From Datisca glomerata (Eukaryota > Streptophyta > Magnoliopsida > Cucurbitales > Datiscaceae), in NCBI GenBank assembly GCA_003255025.1, contig QANY01003900.1, positions 62,001-126,000 of the forward strand: 64,000 nt of DNA, written 5' to 3'. The notes under the pieces are model-generated. The model saw nothing but the letters and a program-made list of their open reading frames with translations. It made no database searches and was not told the DNA's origin. This document shows, in pieces, positions 24,784 through 35,214 of the stretch. Position 1 is the first letter of the stretch. The number at the start of each line of letters is the position of its first letter. The translations under genes were made by a program, and so were the position numbers.

Positions 24784-25081
24784 TGTAAAAACGATGTACC
24801 TTTTGGTTCTGATCTTAAAGGGAAAGATGATGAGCCTCTTGGTTCTGATTTCTTATTAAAAAATGCTTCTTGTTTACAATGAGTAAGGATGTATATATAC
24901 AAGTAATTCTAACGGTTGCCTATGATATCCAACAGATGCCTACTGAAGCCTGAAATCATTTTTTACCAGAAATGGTTAGACACCCACAGTGTTTGGTGAA
25001 AGTCTCTGTTCTGCTTCCCTCTTTTGCCTATGATAAAGATTTCCTTCTGAGGCTGTAACTTTTGCTTCTCTTTCTTCAACA
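24784..25081 (-). repeat. Copia 5' LTR
   Basis: TGTAAAAACG...TTCTTCAACA on the plus strand. Matches the 3' LTR over its whole length with about 16 substitutions and one indel by eye. Confidence 0.95.
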
Positions 25082-27110
25082 CTGTTGCTATTAGCTTAAA
25101 GACAAATAATAGTCCTTCCCTTTTAAGACGCAAGATTAATGGTGAGGATTAATTTCCATTACTGCCCTCCACTTCAAAAATAGTAGTGGAAGAAGCTAGT
25201 GAAAATATAGCTTAAAAAACCCTAGTTGCAGACTTAAAACCAAATGAGTCCTCCACTTCTTGTAGAGCAAATTTCTACAGAAACAAAGAAGCAATAATGG
25301 GTAGATCGAGTTAAACTACCCAAAGTCCTTTACCTATTGATAGTGATAAGCCAATGAAGGATGCTAATAGTGTAAAATACAAAATCCAAGTTGTTCTTCT
25401 TCAAGAAGGTTTAAAGCAATGTGAAAACACTTTAGTTGGACATTTTCTAGATAAGAGACATGCATTGCACCTTGTTAACCAAGTTACATTTAGACTTTAA
25501 GGGGGGAGAATGGATTTTAGGAAGTTACAGAAACTGAATCGTGTTTCTTCTTCTTTAACTTTCATATGGAAAGGACAAAGAATATGTGTTTCAAGGAGGT
25601 CCATGGTATCTCTTGGGTAGGCCACTTATTCTAAAGGTTTGGACTCTCATTCTAAGACTTTCTAAGGAAGAAATACATAAAATCTTCATTTGGGTAAAAC
25701 TCTTGATCATATCTTCTATCTTATACACCCCTAGTGGAATTAGCATCATTACCGGCATTTTAGGAATGCCTCTTTTACTAATGCAGTGATAACAAGTGGC
25801 TCTTAACTTTCATTTGCAAGAGTATGCATAGAAATTTATTTGTGTTTTTGAATTGCATAAAACTCTAGAGATTGACTTAGATGAATTTGGACTAAATAAT
25901 GTCCAAATTGAAATGGAATACTTGGGGATACCTGGTAGATGCAAATTATATGAGGTATTTGGTCTGATTGTCAAGCTAGACAGGATCAACCTCAAAAGCA
26001 ACCTATGAGACAATAATGAAAAGGGAAAAAATCAGTAAAATAGGAGTGGATTCATGTTATTAAGAACGGTAGAGAAAAACTGAGAAGACTTCTACTTTTA
26101 AGGTTCCTGAGTATAGCAAAGGAAAAACACTTTAGTTGGATATTTTTTAGATAAGAAACTTGTATTCCACCATGTTAACGAGGTTGCACTTAGACTTTGG
26201 GGGGAAGAAGGGGTTAAACAGAGTTGTAAAAACTGAATCGAGTTTCTTCTTCTTTAACTTTCATATGGAAATGAGAAAGAATATGTGTTTCAATGAGGTC
26301 CATGATATCTCTTGGGCATGCCACTTATTCTAAAGGTTTGGACTCCAAATCTAAAACTTTCTAACAAGAAATGAATAAAATCCTCGTTCGGGTAAAACTC
26401 TTGAACATATTTCCTATCTTATAGACCCCTAGTGGAATTAGTAGCATTACCAACATTTTAGGAATGCCTCTTTTTGCTGATGTTGTGACAGCAGGTGGCT
26501 TTTAACTTTCATTTGTCAAAGTATGTGTAGAACTTGATGTGTTTTCTGAACTGCATAAAACTCTGGAGGTTGACTTAGATGAATTTGGGTTGGTTAATGT
26601 CCAAATCGAAATGGAATACTTGGGGATATCTATAAGATGAAAAACATAAGAGGTATTTGCTCATGATTGTCAAGCTAAACAGGATCAAACACAAAATCAA
26701 CCTATGATACAACAATTAAAAGAGAAAAAAACTAGTAAAACATACGTACATTCATGTTATTAAGAGGGAAAATAAAAAAACTGAGGACACTTCTACTTTT
26801 AATGTGCCTGAGTATAAGAAATATTCTTGATTTCTTCCCGAGAACTTGGAAGATGAAGATGTGCATCCTGCTGAAATGAACCTGGAAGTTTGACCTTTTA
26901 ATGTTGATACTGATAATACCAAGCTGAAAGATATGCAAACTAATGAAACTAGTCAATTTTCCAATAGCAACGTCCCCAACGAGACATCTAGTCCTTTTAA
27001 TAGTGGTAAACTTAACTCTAAACAGAAGCAAAGGGAGAGACAATTGATGTAAAAGTCAAAGCCAATAATGTGAAACTAGTGAGTGTATCACTTCCCTCCA
27101 AACCATATTT
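25082..27110 (+). pseudogene. LINE ORF1 (DUF4283, zinc-knuckle-like), with internal duplication
   Basis: After the copia element the frame of ORF1 resumes. Recognisable DUF4283 motifs are TLVGHFLDKR (25430s), FQGGPWYLLGRPLILKVWTL (25589-25648), then LSKEEIHKIFIWVKL. A C-terminal part at about 25860-25960 reads ELHKTLEIDLDEFGLNNVQI and ends near PGRC, like the start of the plant LINE zinc knuckle. Known role of this family: RNA-binding ORF1 protein. Stops and frame changes occur throughout. A 695-bp segment is present twice in tandem. Confidence 0.8.
25421..26816 (+). repeat. Tandem duplication within LINE ORF1 (about 695 bp, two copies)
   Basis: Copy 1 (25421-26115) starts GTGAAAACACTTTAGTTGGA and ends CTGAGTATA. 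Copy 2 (26121-26816) repeats it in order with many substitutions. Both contain the DUF4283 segment. The offset is 700 bp. Confidence 0.88.
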
Positions 27111-27880
27111 TACATGAAAATCTAGCAGTGTAGAATGTACGTGGCATTAACAAGCCTCGAAAACATGTTGAAGTAAGTACGATCTACATGGAGGTTCACA
27201 TTAGTTTGTGTGGCTTGGTTGAGACCATGGTTAAAACCAAGAACCATAATATAAATATTTAATTTTGTGTTTCCTAACTGGGTAGTTTACAACAACAATA
27301 ATAAGGATCCTTCTGGTTGAATTGGGTTGCTTTTGATCCTAGTGTCTTTGCTACAATAATGATATATAGTATTGATCAACTTATACATTGTCATGTTAAG
27401 AGGTCACATCCTTCAGTATAGTTCCTATGCACTTTTATTTATGCTACCAATGAGGCTGGCAAAGGGTTCTAGAAGTCTTTACTTCATCTTAAACTCAACT
27501 CAAGCTAGTTGTCTTGGGTTTTATTAGGTGATTTCAATGTTATTCTTCATGCCAGTGAAAAGAATGTTACCAATAGGGAGGATAAGATGAGGAATTTGCT
27601 TATTGTGTTAACAAACTAGAAGTTATGGGTTTGCCTTATAGTGATTTTCACCTAATTTGGTGGAATCACCATTTAGGGGATGAGAGTATTATGTCAAAAA
27701 ATAAATAGAGTTATGGTAAATGAGCAATGACGGAACTGTTTTGGCAGTGCAAATGCTTATTTTTGTTACTGGATCTAATCTCTCACGAAAAGTAAGAAAT
27801 TCTACATATTTTGACCAATTCAAAGTGAAAAATAGCGTTGCTCCCTCAACAAAATGAGGATACATTTGAGCCAAAAAATC
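27110..27880 (+). pseudogene. LINE ORF2, endonuclease domain
   Basis: Translation shows WNVRGINKPRKHVEV (27136 on), a CGLVETMVKTKNHN motif, then NWVAFDPSVFA, and LLGDFNVILHASE (about 27518-27556). This is the exonuclease-endonuclease-phosphatase fold of plant L1 elements, in which GDFN carries catalytic Asp and Asn. Several stops and frame changes break it. In a living element it nicks target DNA. Confidence 0.85.
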
Positions 27881-28159
27881 CCAATTCAAGATAAATTCAT
27901 GAGAAAGTGGATATCTTTAAGATCTACTTCAACGTTTAGAAATTGGTTAATCGATAAAGATATATGTAGTTGATGCCTTGCCCAAAAAAGAGAATTGAGT
28001 CCTAGTAGACCAACTAAATGGTGGTTCAACATTGATTCTACATCTTGGAACCAAGCCAATTTTGGTGCATCCTTGTGGTAATGGAATCAATAGATAAAAA
28101 GTATTAATGCTAGAAAGACTACTGCACCAGTTGTCATACTATAAAGTTGTCATTTACTA

Positions 28160-29680
28160 GTTATTCGATATGCTCGCCAAATCTAAAGAAAACCTTGCAG
28201 ATGCTGGTATCTTTGATTATTACCTTGCCATAGTCAAATTACTTCATGATATCCCTAGAAAGAAAACTCCTTATAGATTCTTCAATTTGTGGCTGAAATT
28301 AGTGGTTACTTTGATGTTGTTGATGAAGCTTGGAATATACGTCCTCACTATAATGAAATGTTTAACCTGGCTAGAAAACTTATATGTGTGAAACAACTTT
28401 GAGAAAATTAAATTTTCAAGAGTGTAGAACATCTCACAGAGAGTTGCTAAAGATATAAATGACCTTCACACTGCTTTTAGTAAGTTGGATGGATGCCTTG
28501 ATTTGCTCGATGCTGAGAAACATGCTAGTGAAGCCTTAAAACAATTATTAGATTGGAAGCTTGCTGAGGAGAGCTTGCTCAACTTACTGAAAGTTATGGA
28601 AACACTATGGAGGACCCTTGTGCAATTCAGGAACATATCCAAGACTTCTACAAGGATCTGCCAGGATACCAAAAGCATATCTCTAACTTGAGATGGGATA
28701 TTTTTCAGAGGGGTTTTCAAGCTAAGGTCCAAGATGAATGGTGAGATTTCCTCATCCATGATTTCATTGAGATTGAGGTGAAGAACACCTCTATCAGGGA
28801 TAACAAAGCCCCTGGTCCATATTGCTTTTCTATTGGCTTGTTTAAGAAGACTTCACAAATTATGGGAAGGGATGTTAGTGTTGATACTTGAATTCTTCAT
28901 AAATGATGAGATTCTAAAACCTTTCAATGCCACTACTATATCTTTGATCACAACGGTGTCGAACCCAACTAAAGTCACATAATTCAGACATATTGTATGT
29001 TGTAACCTGATTTAGAAATGTATAACCAAAATGTTGGCAAATATACTCAAAGTTAGCTTGACTAAAATTATTAGTTTAAACTAAACAAAATTTGTGCCTA
29101 AAAGAGCCATTTCAGACAACATCATTCTCACTCAGTAGCTTATAAGGGGCTATCAAGGAGAGTCTTTAAACCCTAGATGCACTCTCAAAGTGGATCTTCT
29201 CAAAGCATATGATAGAGTGAGTTGTTTTTTTATCGGAAAGGTGCTATTTAGAGTTGGTTTGCCCATCCAACTTTATAAGCTCGATTATGGAGTGCACCAC
29301 TACCCCTTCATACTCCACAAACATTAATGATAACTTGCAATTTTTTCCCCTGTGGAAGAAGTTTAAGACAAGGAATTCCTTTGTCACCTATTTTTTTTAT
29401 CTTGGTTATGGAAGTATTAACTGGTATCTTGAACCATTATACAACCTTGACTTCATTCCAATTCCATTGGAGATGCAAGAAAGACATTATAGGTTATCTA
29501 TGTTTTGTTGTGACCTCCTAGTATTTTTGAACTCTGTGAAGACTGTCAAGGCATGTATTGATCTCTTAAAAACACTCTCTCGTTTACAATCTAATGAAGC
29601 AAAAATAAAGTGTTTTCACTGATGTGGAGTAGTCTCTATGACGACTGATATTGATAGAAACAAGATTTAGCATATGAGAA
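28160..29680 (+). pseudogene. LINE ORF2, linker and reverse transcriptase (5' part)
   Basis: In order: HDIPRKKTPYRFFNLW (28245 on), a coiled linker with AEESLLNLL, DNKAPGP (28800s), KCITKMLAN (29010s), PKRAISDNIILTQ (about 29100), the first catalytic segment KVDLLKAYDRVS (29193-29228), and CGRSLRQGIPLSPIFF (29345 on, with Ile where Asp is usual in RQGDPLSP). The FADD segment is degraded to CFVVTS. The domain is cut at 29681 by another insertion and resumes at 32321. Confidence 0.88.
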
Positions 29681-30568
29681 TGTCGAACGTGCGTGTGACG
29701 CGGAGCGGCGATTACAATTTTTTTTTAAGAGAAAAGAAATTTGGAGTCGCCACCAATCATTTTAGGGTGTGATTGGTCACCCAATTTTAAGATGAAAAAT
29801 TTTGGTCTACGAAAATTCAAAGTTGATTCGGGTCGTTTGTGTGTGAGGAAGGTATTAGCACTCCACAACACCCATTATAAAATGGTTATCAAATTTAATC
29901 AAATACTATCCAATTTTTTATTTTAAGGCAAATGTTAAAGAGATTCATTTTTTAATGTCCCATTTGATGCAGTTTGTATCATAAAAATGAACAAAATAAA
30001 TTACTTTTAATGGGTGGTTCAAAGACCATTGAAAAATTATTTTTTGTATTCTTATATCCTTTTAAATTAAAGTATTATTAGAGTTATTCTCGGTATCCCA
30101 AGAATGACTCCTCACCTCAGTAGTTCGAGAAGTTTGGTGTCCCGAAAATCTCAAAGTCCGTCGTCGGAATTTTTTTAGTGAAAATTAAATAAAGAAATTT
30201 ATAAAATTTTAAATCAAATTGTTATGATTTTAATTTACGAGCGTCAATTTTGATGATAAAAGAATAAAATAATAATTACATACAACCGTGACATATGAAA
30301 ATAATACATAAATAAATAAGAAAAGATAACAACTAAAAAAATAATGGAAATGAATGTTAGAGATGATAAATATGTATGATAAATTTTAAAAAATATATGC
30401 ATGATGAAAATAATGAAACAAGACGTGAAATAATTAAAAATAAATATAAAAATAAATTACAACAAATTAATAATATCTACTAAAAAATAGAAAAAATAAA
30501 CAAACATAAAAATAAAAAATTTGCCGAGGGTGATGTCACCCTCAGTCTTTTTTTTTTTAATTTTTTAT

Positions 30569-30570
<2 letters not shown>

Positions 30571-30659
<89 letters not shown>
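30571..30659. repeat. (CA)44 microsatellite
   Basis: An uninterrupted run of about 44 CA units. The minus-strand frame here (poly CV) is an artefact. Confidence 0.97.
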
Positions 30660-30661
<2 letters not shown>

Positions 30662-30739
30662 ATTGTTTAGTAAATAAATTGATAATGAGTTTTTTTTATG
30701 TGTAAAATAAATTAATCTATGAAGAAAATGCTTAATTTC

Positions 30740-31490
30740 ATACATGATCATGTCTTTTTTTACTACATGGTCTATTAATTACCATTTTTATTTCTTCACT
30801 CAATGATAATCAAATAGCAAAAGAATGATCATGAATTGTAATTAATTTAAACAAATGTCACTAAAAATAAATAAATAATTTTGTTTGGGATATAAATATA
30901 CCATTCTTTTTATTTTTGGACTACTTAACTCACTAATTACTATTTTTTCTTTCTTCCTTCATTTCTAGGAATGATCATGAATGGTAATTAGTTTAAACAA
31001 GTGTCACTAGAGAAAATCCATAAAACTTTCAAAATAAAATAATTTTTGTTTGGGATATAAATATACCATTTTTTTTATTGGACTACTTATTTCACGAATT
31101 ACCATTTTTCCTTTCTTTCTTCATTGCTAGGAATGATCATGGGTGGTAACTAGTTTAAACAAATGTCACTAGAGAAAATCCATAAAACTTTCAAAATAAA
31201 ATAATTTTTTGTTTGGGATATAAATATACTATTTTTATTGGACTACTTAGTTCACTAATTACCATTTTTCATTTCTTCCTTCATTGCTAGGAATGATCAT
31301 GGATGGTAACTAGTTTAAACAAGTGTCACTAAAGAAAATCCATAAAAATTTCAAAATAAAATAATTTTTGTTTGGGATATAAATATACCATTTTTTGTTG
31401 GACTACTTTGTTCACTAATTACCATTTTTCCTTTCTTCCTTCATGGCTAGGAATGATCATGGATGGTAACTAGTTTAAACAAGTATCACA
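30740..31490. repeat. Tandem array of a 160-bp unit, four to five copies
   Basis: The phrase AGGAATGATCATG recurs at about 30967, 31129, 31289 and 31449, with a diverged copy near 30822. Each is followed by GGTAA-TAGTTTAAACAA and TGTCACTA, then TTTGTTTGGGATATAAATATAC. The inner copies are the most alike; the first is the most diverged. Confidence 0.92.
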
Positions 31491-32320
31491 AAAAATGATG
31501 GTCAAAAAATTTAAAAAAGAAAAAGAAAAAAAGAGAAGATTTGTAAGACCAAAAAAAAATCAAATGCTTAAAATATTTGCATAATCTTGTATAGAAGTTT
31601 TACTCTCCATTTTATGTATTTTTATGTATGAGAAATTATCATAGGAGATCTATTCATCAAATGTACACTTTCAACCCATTAAATGGTTGATTCACATTGA
31701 GTTAATTTTATACCACTCAAAATTTTATCCTCATTCTCATTGATTGAGTTGATGACAAAAAAAATCTCATCATCAAACTTGTAGAGAGATAAACAAATAT
31801 ATAAAAGTAAAACTTAAGATTAAAAGTAGGAGAAATGATAAAGAATGAGCAAACAAACCTATATATGGAAGATGAAGCAAAGAAATATCAAATACATGAG
31901 TATGAGAAAGAGATGTGATTAATTAGAATGAACAAAATATATTGTAAGTTAAAATGTAAGAGATTTGATCTACTTTAATAAAAAAAATGAGAAGATGGAA
32001 GTGAATAGAAATGAAAACTTACCTTTTTTCTCATTTTCACTATTTTCTCAAAACCCCTCTTTCTCTCTCTAAAATCTATTCTCTTCCTCACTCTCCCCAA
32101 ATCTCCCATTTCAAGTGAAGACCTCTCATCTATTTATAGGCAAAATTAGGATTTTCTTTTTTACTTTTAGTTTTTTTTTCGCTCACTTTTTACTTTTTAG
32201 TCCTTGAACCGCTTTTCTTATTTTAATATTGGACTAGTTTTCAAATTATGCATATAGTCTTAGACTATTATATGAGCAAAAATAAAGAGTATGTATATTT
32301 AACGTATTATGATATCTACA

Positions 32321-33850
32321 GAGAACTTCCTTTCAAGTATCTAAGCATCCCTATGATTTTTACTAAACTCAGTAGGGTCCACTATAATATGCTGGTTGAT
32401 AAACTAGTGCACAAAACTAAATCCTGGGAAAACAAACTCCTTTCATATGCATGTAGGATTCAGCTTATCAAAGCATTTTGACTGTTATTCAAGGGTTTTG
32501 GACTAGTCTTCTTATACTTCCTAAGTAGGCGATGAAGAGAGTAAACTCCATTCTCAGTAATTTTCTCTGGAATGAAAACTCAGAGGTAGTTAGAGGAGCT
32601 AAACTTGATTGAGATATGGTTTATTATCCCCTTGAGGGGAGCGGCTTAGGCATAAATGATCTTACTGTTTGGAATGTCACTGATGTGGCTAGGTAGTTTT
32701 GGAGGGAGGCTTCCAGAATAATAAATTATTTATGGATAGCTTGGTGCAAGCACAATCTGCTCAAAGCTCATTCTATTTTTATTGTTAAAACACTTGTTAG
32801 ATCCCTCTTGGTCATGGAGTAAAATATTGAAACTAAGAGGTAAACTTAGTAGGTTATGTGAACTCAAGATAGGGAGTGTTCTGATATATTGACTAAGCAA
32901 ACATCCTACTAGTATTTTGTTGACTAGAGGTGGAAATGATATGATTAATACTGATTGTGATGTATATAATGTTTTGTCTTTTATGATTAGAGAGGGTAGA
33001 TGGAATTGGCCAAGCTCAACCCTAAAACCCAGACTTGCACATTGAGGTGTCCATCTTAACTGGGGAATCCCTAATCTTAACCAGTAGGGTGATACATGGA
33101 TTCAAAATGCAGATTCTAGAGATCTTTTCTATATTAAGTGCACATATAATTTCCTGGTTTAGAATAGATCTAATTTGGATTGGACTAAACTTACTTGGTT
33201 TTCTAATTAGATACCAAAATGTTCCTTCATTTGGCTGGCCTTTATGTCAAAATAGCCACTAAAGACCATGTTAATGAGTGGTGTCCAACCTCTAGATTGG
33301 ACTGTCTTCTATGCTCAGGGTCTAGAGTCAGTAGAACTGTACTTGATCTATTTCAAGATCCATTCTACATACCATTCTGGTCAAATGCAAGTTGTTTTAT
33401 TCTGAAAACTCTTGGGATTCTTTGCAGAGATGGTTGATCAAAGTTAGTTATCCCAAGACCATGGATTCCATGTTTGTTAAACGCTTTTTACTATCTTCAT
33501 TTACGATTTTTGGGTAGAGAGGAACAAGAAGGTGGTTTGTAGGTAAATTTGCTAACTCTTCCATCATTTTGAAGAAGATCATTAGTATGGTAAGGGATAA
33601 AGTCATGTTCATTACTAAAAATCAAAATGCTCACTTTAGTCCTAGTCTCTTGGGAAAATGGGGGATTGAAATTCTCACTATAGTAGATAGGTAAGTTAAG
33701 TGACATAACTTCCTTTTAGTTACTTTTAGTGTGTCTTTGTGTTTAGTGATTGTAATGCCATTATGCATTTAAAAACTTATCGTTGAGTTTCCCCTTTGTA
33801 AATGTATATATTTTTGTTGAATAAATTCACTCCTATAACGAAGAGGCCAT
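32321..33850 (+). pseudogene. LINE ORF2, reverse transcriptase C-terminus, zf-RVT region and 3' tail
   Basis: Resumes as ELPFKYLSIPM, then VDKLVHKTKSWENKLLSYA and RIQLIKAF (32395-32480), the usual end of plant L1 reverse transcriptases. ILSNFLWNENSE and GLGINDLTVWN follow. The zf-RVT-like part near 33220-33400 (DCLLCSGSRVSRT) keeps a C-X2-C. The final VGKFANSSIILKKIISMV (33540-33593) is typical of the ORF2 end. Frame changes and stops are frequent. A 3' untranslated tail runs to about 33840, ending TTGAATAAATTCACTCC. Confidence 0.85.
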
Positions 33851-35165
33851 TGTTAGAGAAAGTAAATCGTCATTGACCATTAATTTGTCATTATATTTGG
33901 TTGGATTTTACCAGATCCTTTTAGCACAGATCATTATTATTGCAGTATATTGAATCAGTTTAATTCAATGAAAAAATAAATCTGAAATAGATTAATAAAC
34001 TAATCATAAGAAAGCGGAAAACTAGGGCACTATAATTTAACGTGGAATATCCTTTAGAGCGAAGAAAAAAAATCACAGCGTAAACTCCAAACAATATCTC
34101 TACTATAAAAATAATAAGGTTATAATAAGTTCTTCTCTAGACAAAACTAGAGGATTACACCAATAAATATAGATATCTACGTCATCAATAATGATGAATG
34201 CACCATGTCTAATAAAGGGATAATTAAAACAACAACTGTGGAGATGATGGAGAAAATACTATTAAAGATGTTACATTATCCCCATGAAAACACTCTCAGA
34301 TTACCGATAAGAGCAAAATTTGTCATTGGCCACATGACAAATTCTTCTATATTTTCTCATTATGCCTTGCTTCAGAAAAGGAAAATGGAGCAAGGCAATG
34401 TTGAAAGAACTTCTCCCCTCTTTTATGGTAACCCGCCATCGCACCTCTTAGAATAGTCGATCCCGACTTGCTTAGCAACTGTAGAGAGTAACTTAGCCGT
34501 CCAGTTAGATTTGGAGGACTCAGATTATATCAAAAAGTAAAAAAAAATGATTTTTTATCTTTTTTTTCTTTAGCAGTTGAGTAAGAACTGGACCGTCCAA
34601 ATCCAACGGTCCATAGTTACCCAACTGCAATCTGCCATTGGAGCCTAGAGTCCAACTACAGACACTTCCGTTCGCAGCTGGAAAAATAACCTGATGCTAG
34701 AATGGATATTATTCTAAAAATATTCATTCGGGTGTAGTTAAAAGTGAGAGAAAACCTATTTCAATTTTAAGTTTTTTTATCTAGTGTGTCAATCACACAC
34801 ATTACCATACACCAAACTTCACTTAGTGTTGGTTTTCATTTTGAACGTGACCAAATCCAATAGCCCAATACTTGGGTTCAATGCTTCTTGAGTCGGAAGT
34901 ATAAATAGTATTGATCATAAGGGAGAATATGAATAATAGATCATTTTTAAGAAAAAAATAAAAAACAATAAAGGATAAAACATAAATAAAACTTAGCCAT
35001 CCTAATTCTAAAAAACAGTCTGCGCTAAATAATAATTCACATGCATACAACGAATTTCAAGTGTAATGTGCACGAAATTTATAGAATATATATAAAATAT
35101 ATTATATTTATCACATAAGAACATATAATATATGAATTATAGAAATCTGGAGCAGTTACACGTAT
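33851..35165. other. Unassigned, partly repeat-like DNA
   Basis: 34000-34100 (GGCACTATAATTTAACGTGG and what follows) resembles internal sequence of dispersed plant repeats, without a domain. The 83-codon frame 34205-34456 has no recognisable motif. 34490-34660 has a loose inverted relation between GTCCAGTTAGATTTGG and CCAAATCCAACGGTCC. Confidence 0.35.
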
Positions 35166-35214
35166 GCGCCGGACAAATTGGACGTCTGAATTTCGCTCTT
35201 TTTTAAAAACGTGT

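Larger units (their letters stand above)
20205..25086 (-). mobile_element. Complete Ty1/copia LTR retrotransposon with CTGTT target duplication
   Basis: The element itself is 20210-25081 (4872 bp), flanked by identical CTGTT at 20205-20209 and 25082-25086. It has two LTRs of 299 and 298 bp, both TG...CA. A primer-binding site and polypurine tract abut them, and gag, protease, integrase and reverse transcriptase-RNase H follow in the copia order on the minus strand. I count about 16 substitutions and one indel between the LTRs, roughly 5% divergence. Gag and integrase are broken, so the copy is not autonomous. It is inserted in ORF1 of the LINE. Confidence 0.97.
29676..32325. mobile_element. 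2.64-kb solo-LTR-like insertion with GAGAA target duplication
   Basis: The insertion 29681-32320 begins TGTCGAACGTG, ends GATATCTACA, and is flanked by GAGAA at 29676-29680 and 32321-32325. TG...CA ends plus a 5-bp duplication fit an LTR, yet no second LTR, coding domain or primer site is inside. I read it as a solo LTR. The GGAGTCGCCACCAA phrase at about 29740 resembles very long LTRs of Ogre/Tat-type gypsy elements (inference). A TATA-like CCTATAAATAG lies on the minus strand at 32140-32130. It carries a (CA)44 tract and a 160-bp tandem array. Confidence 0.78.
19860..33850 (+). mobile_element. Degenerate L1-type LINE, split by two later insertions
   Basis: Removing 20210-25081 and 29681-32320 leaves one plus-strand element of about 6.5 kb in the expected order: ORF1 with DUF4283 and a zinc-knuckle-like end, apurinic endonuclease, reverse transcriptase, zf-RVT-like C-terminus, and a 3' tail ending near 33840. 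Stops and frameshifts are scattered throughout, so it is inactive. The 5' boundary is uncertain, and no clear poly(A) or target duplication is visible. Continuity across both insertions is supported by reading frame: the reverse transcriptase resumes as GAA CTT CCT TTC AAG TAT (ELPFKY) exactly at the second insertion's target duplication. Confidence 0.85.

Noticed and set aside
24597..24902. 101-codon minus frame starting in the copia LTR
   Set aside because: Its first part is LTR and primer-binding site, so it is not a protein start.
30557..30751. Minus-strand frame with a poly Cys-Val run
   Set aside because: Translation of the (CA)44 microsatellite.
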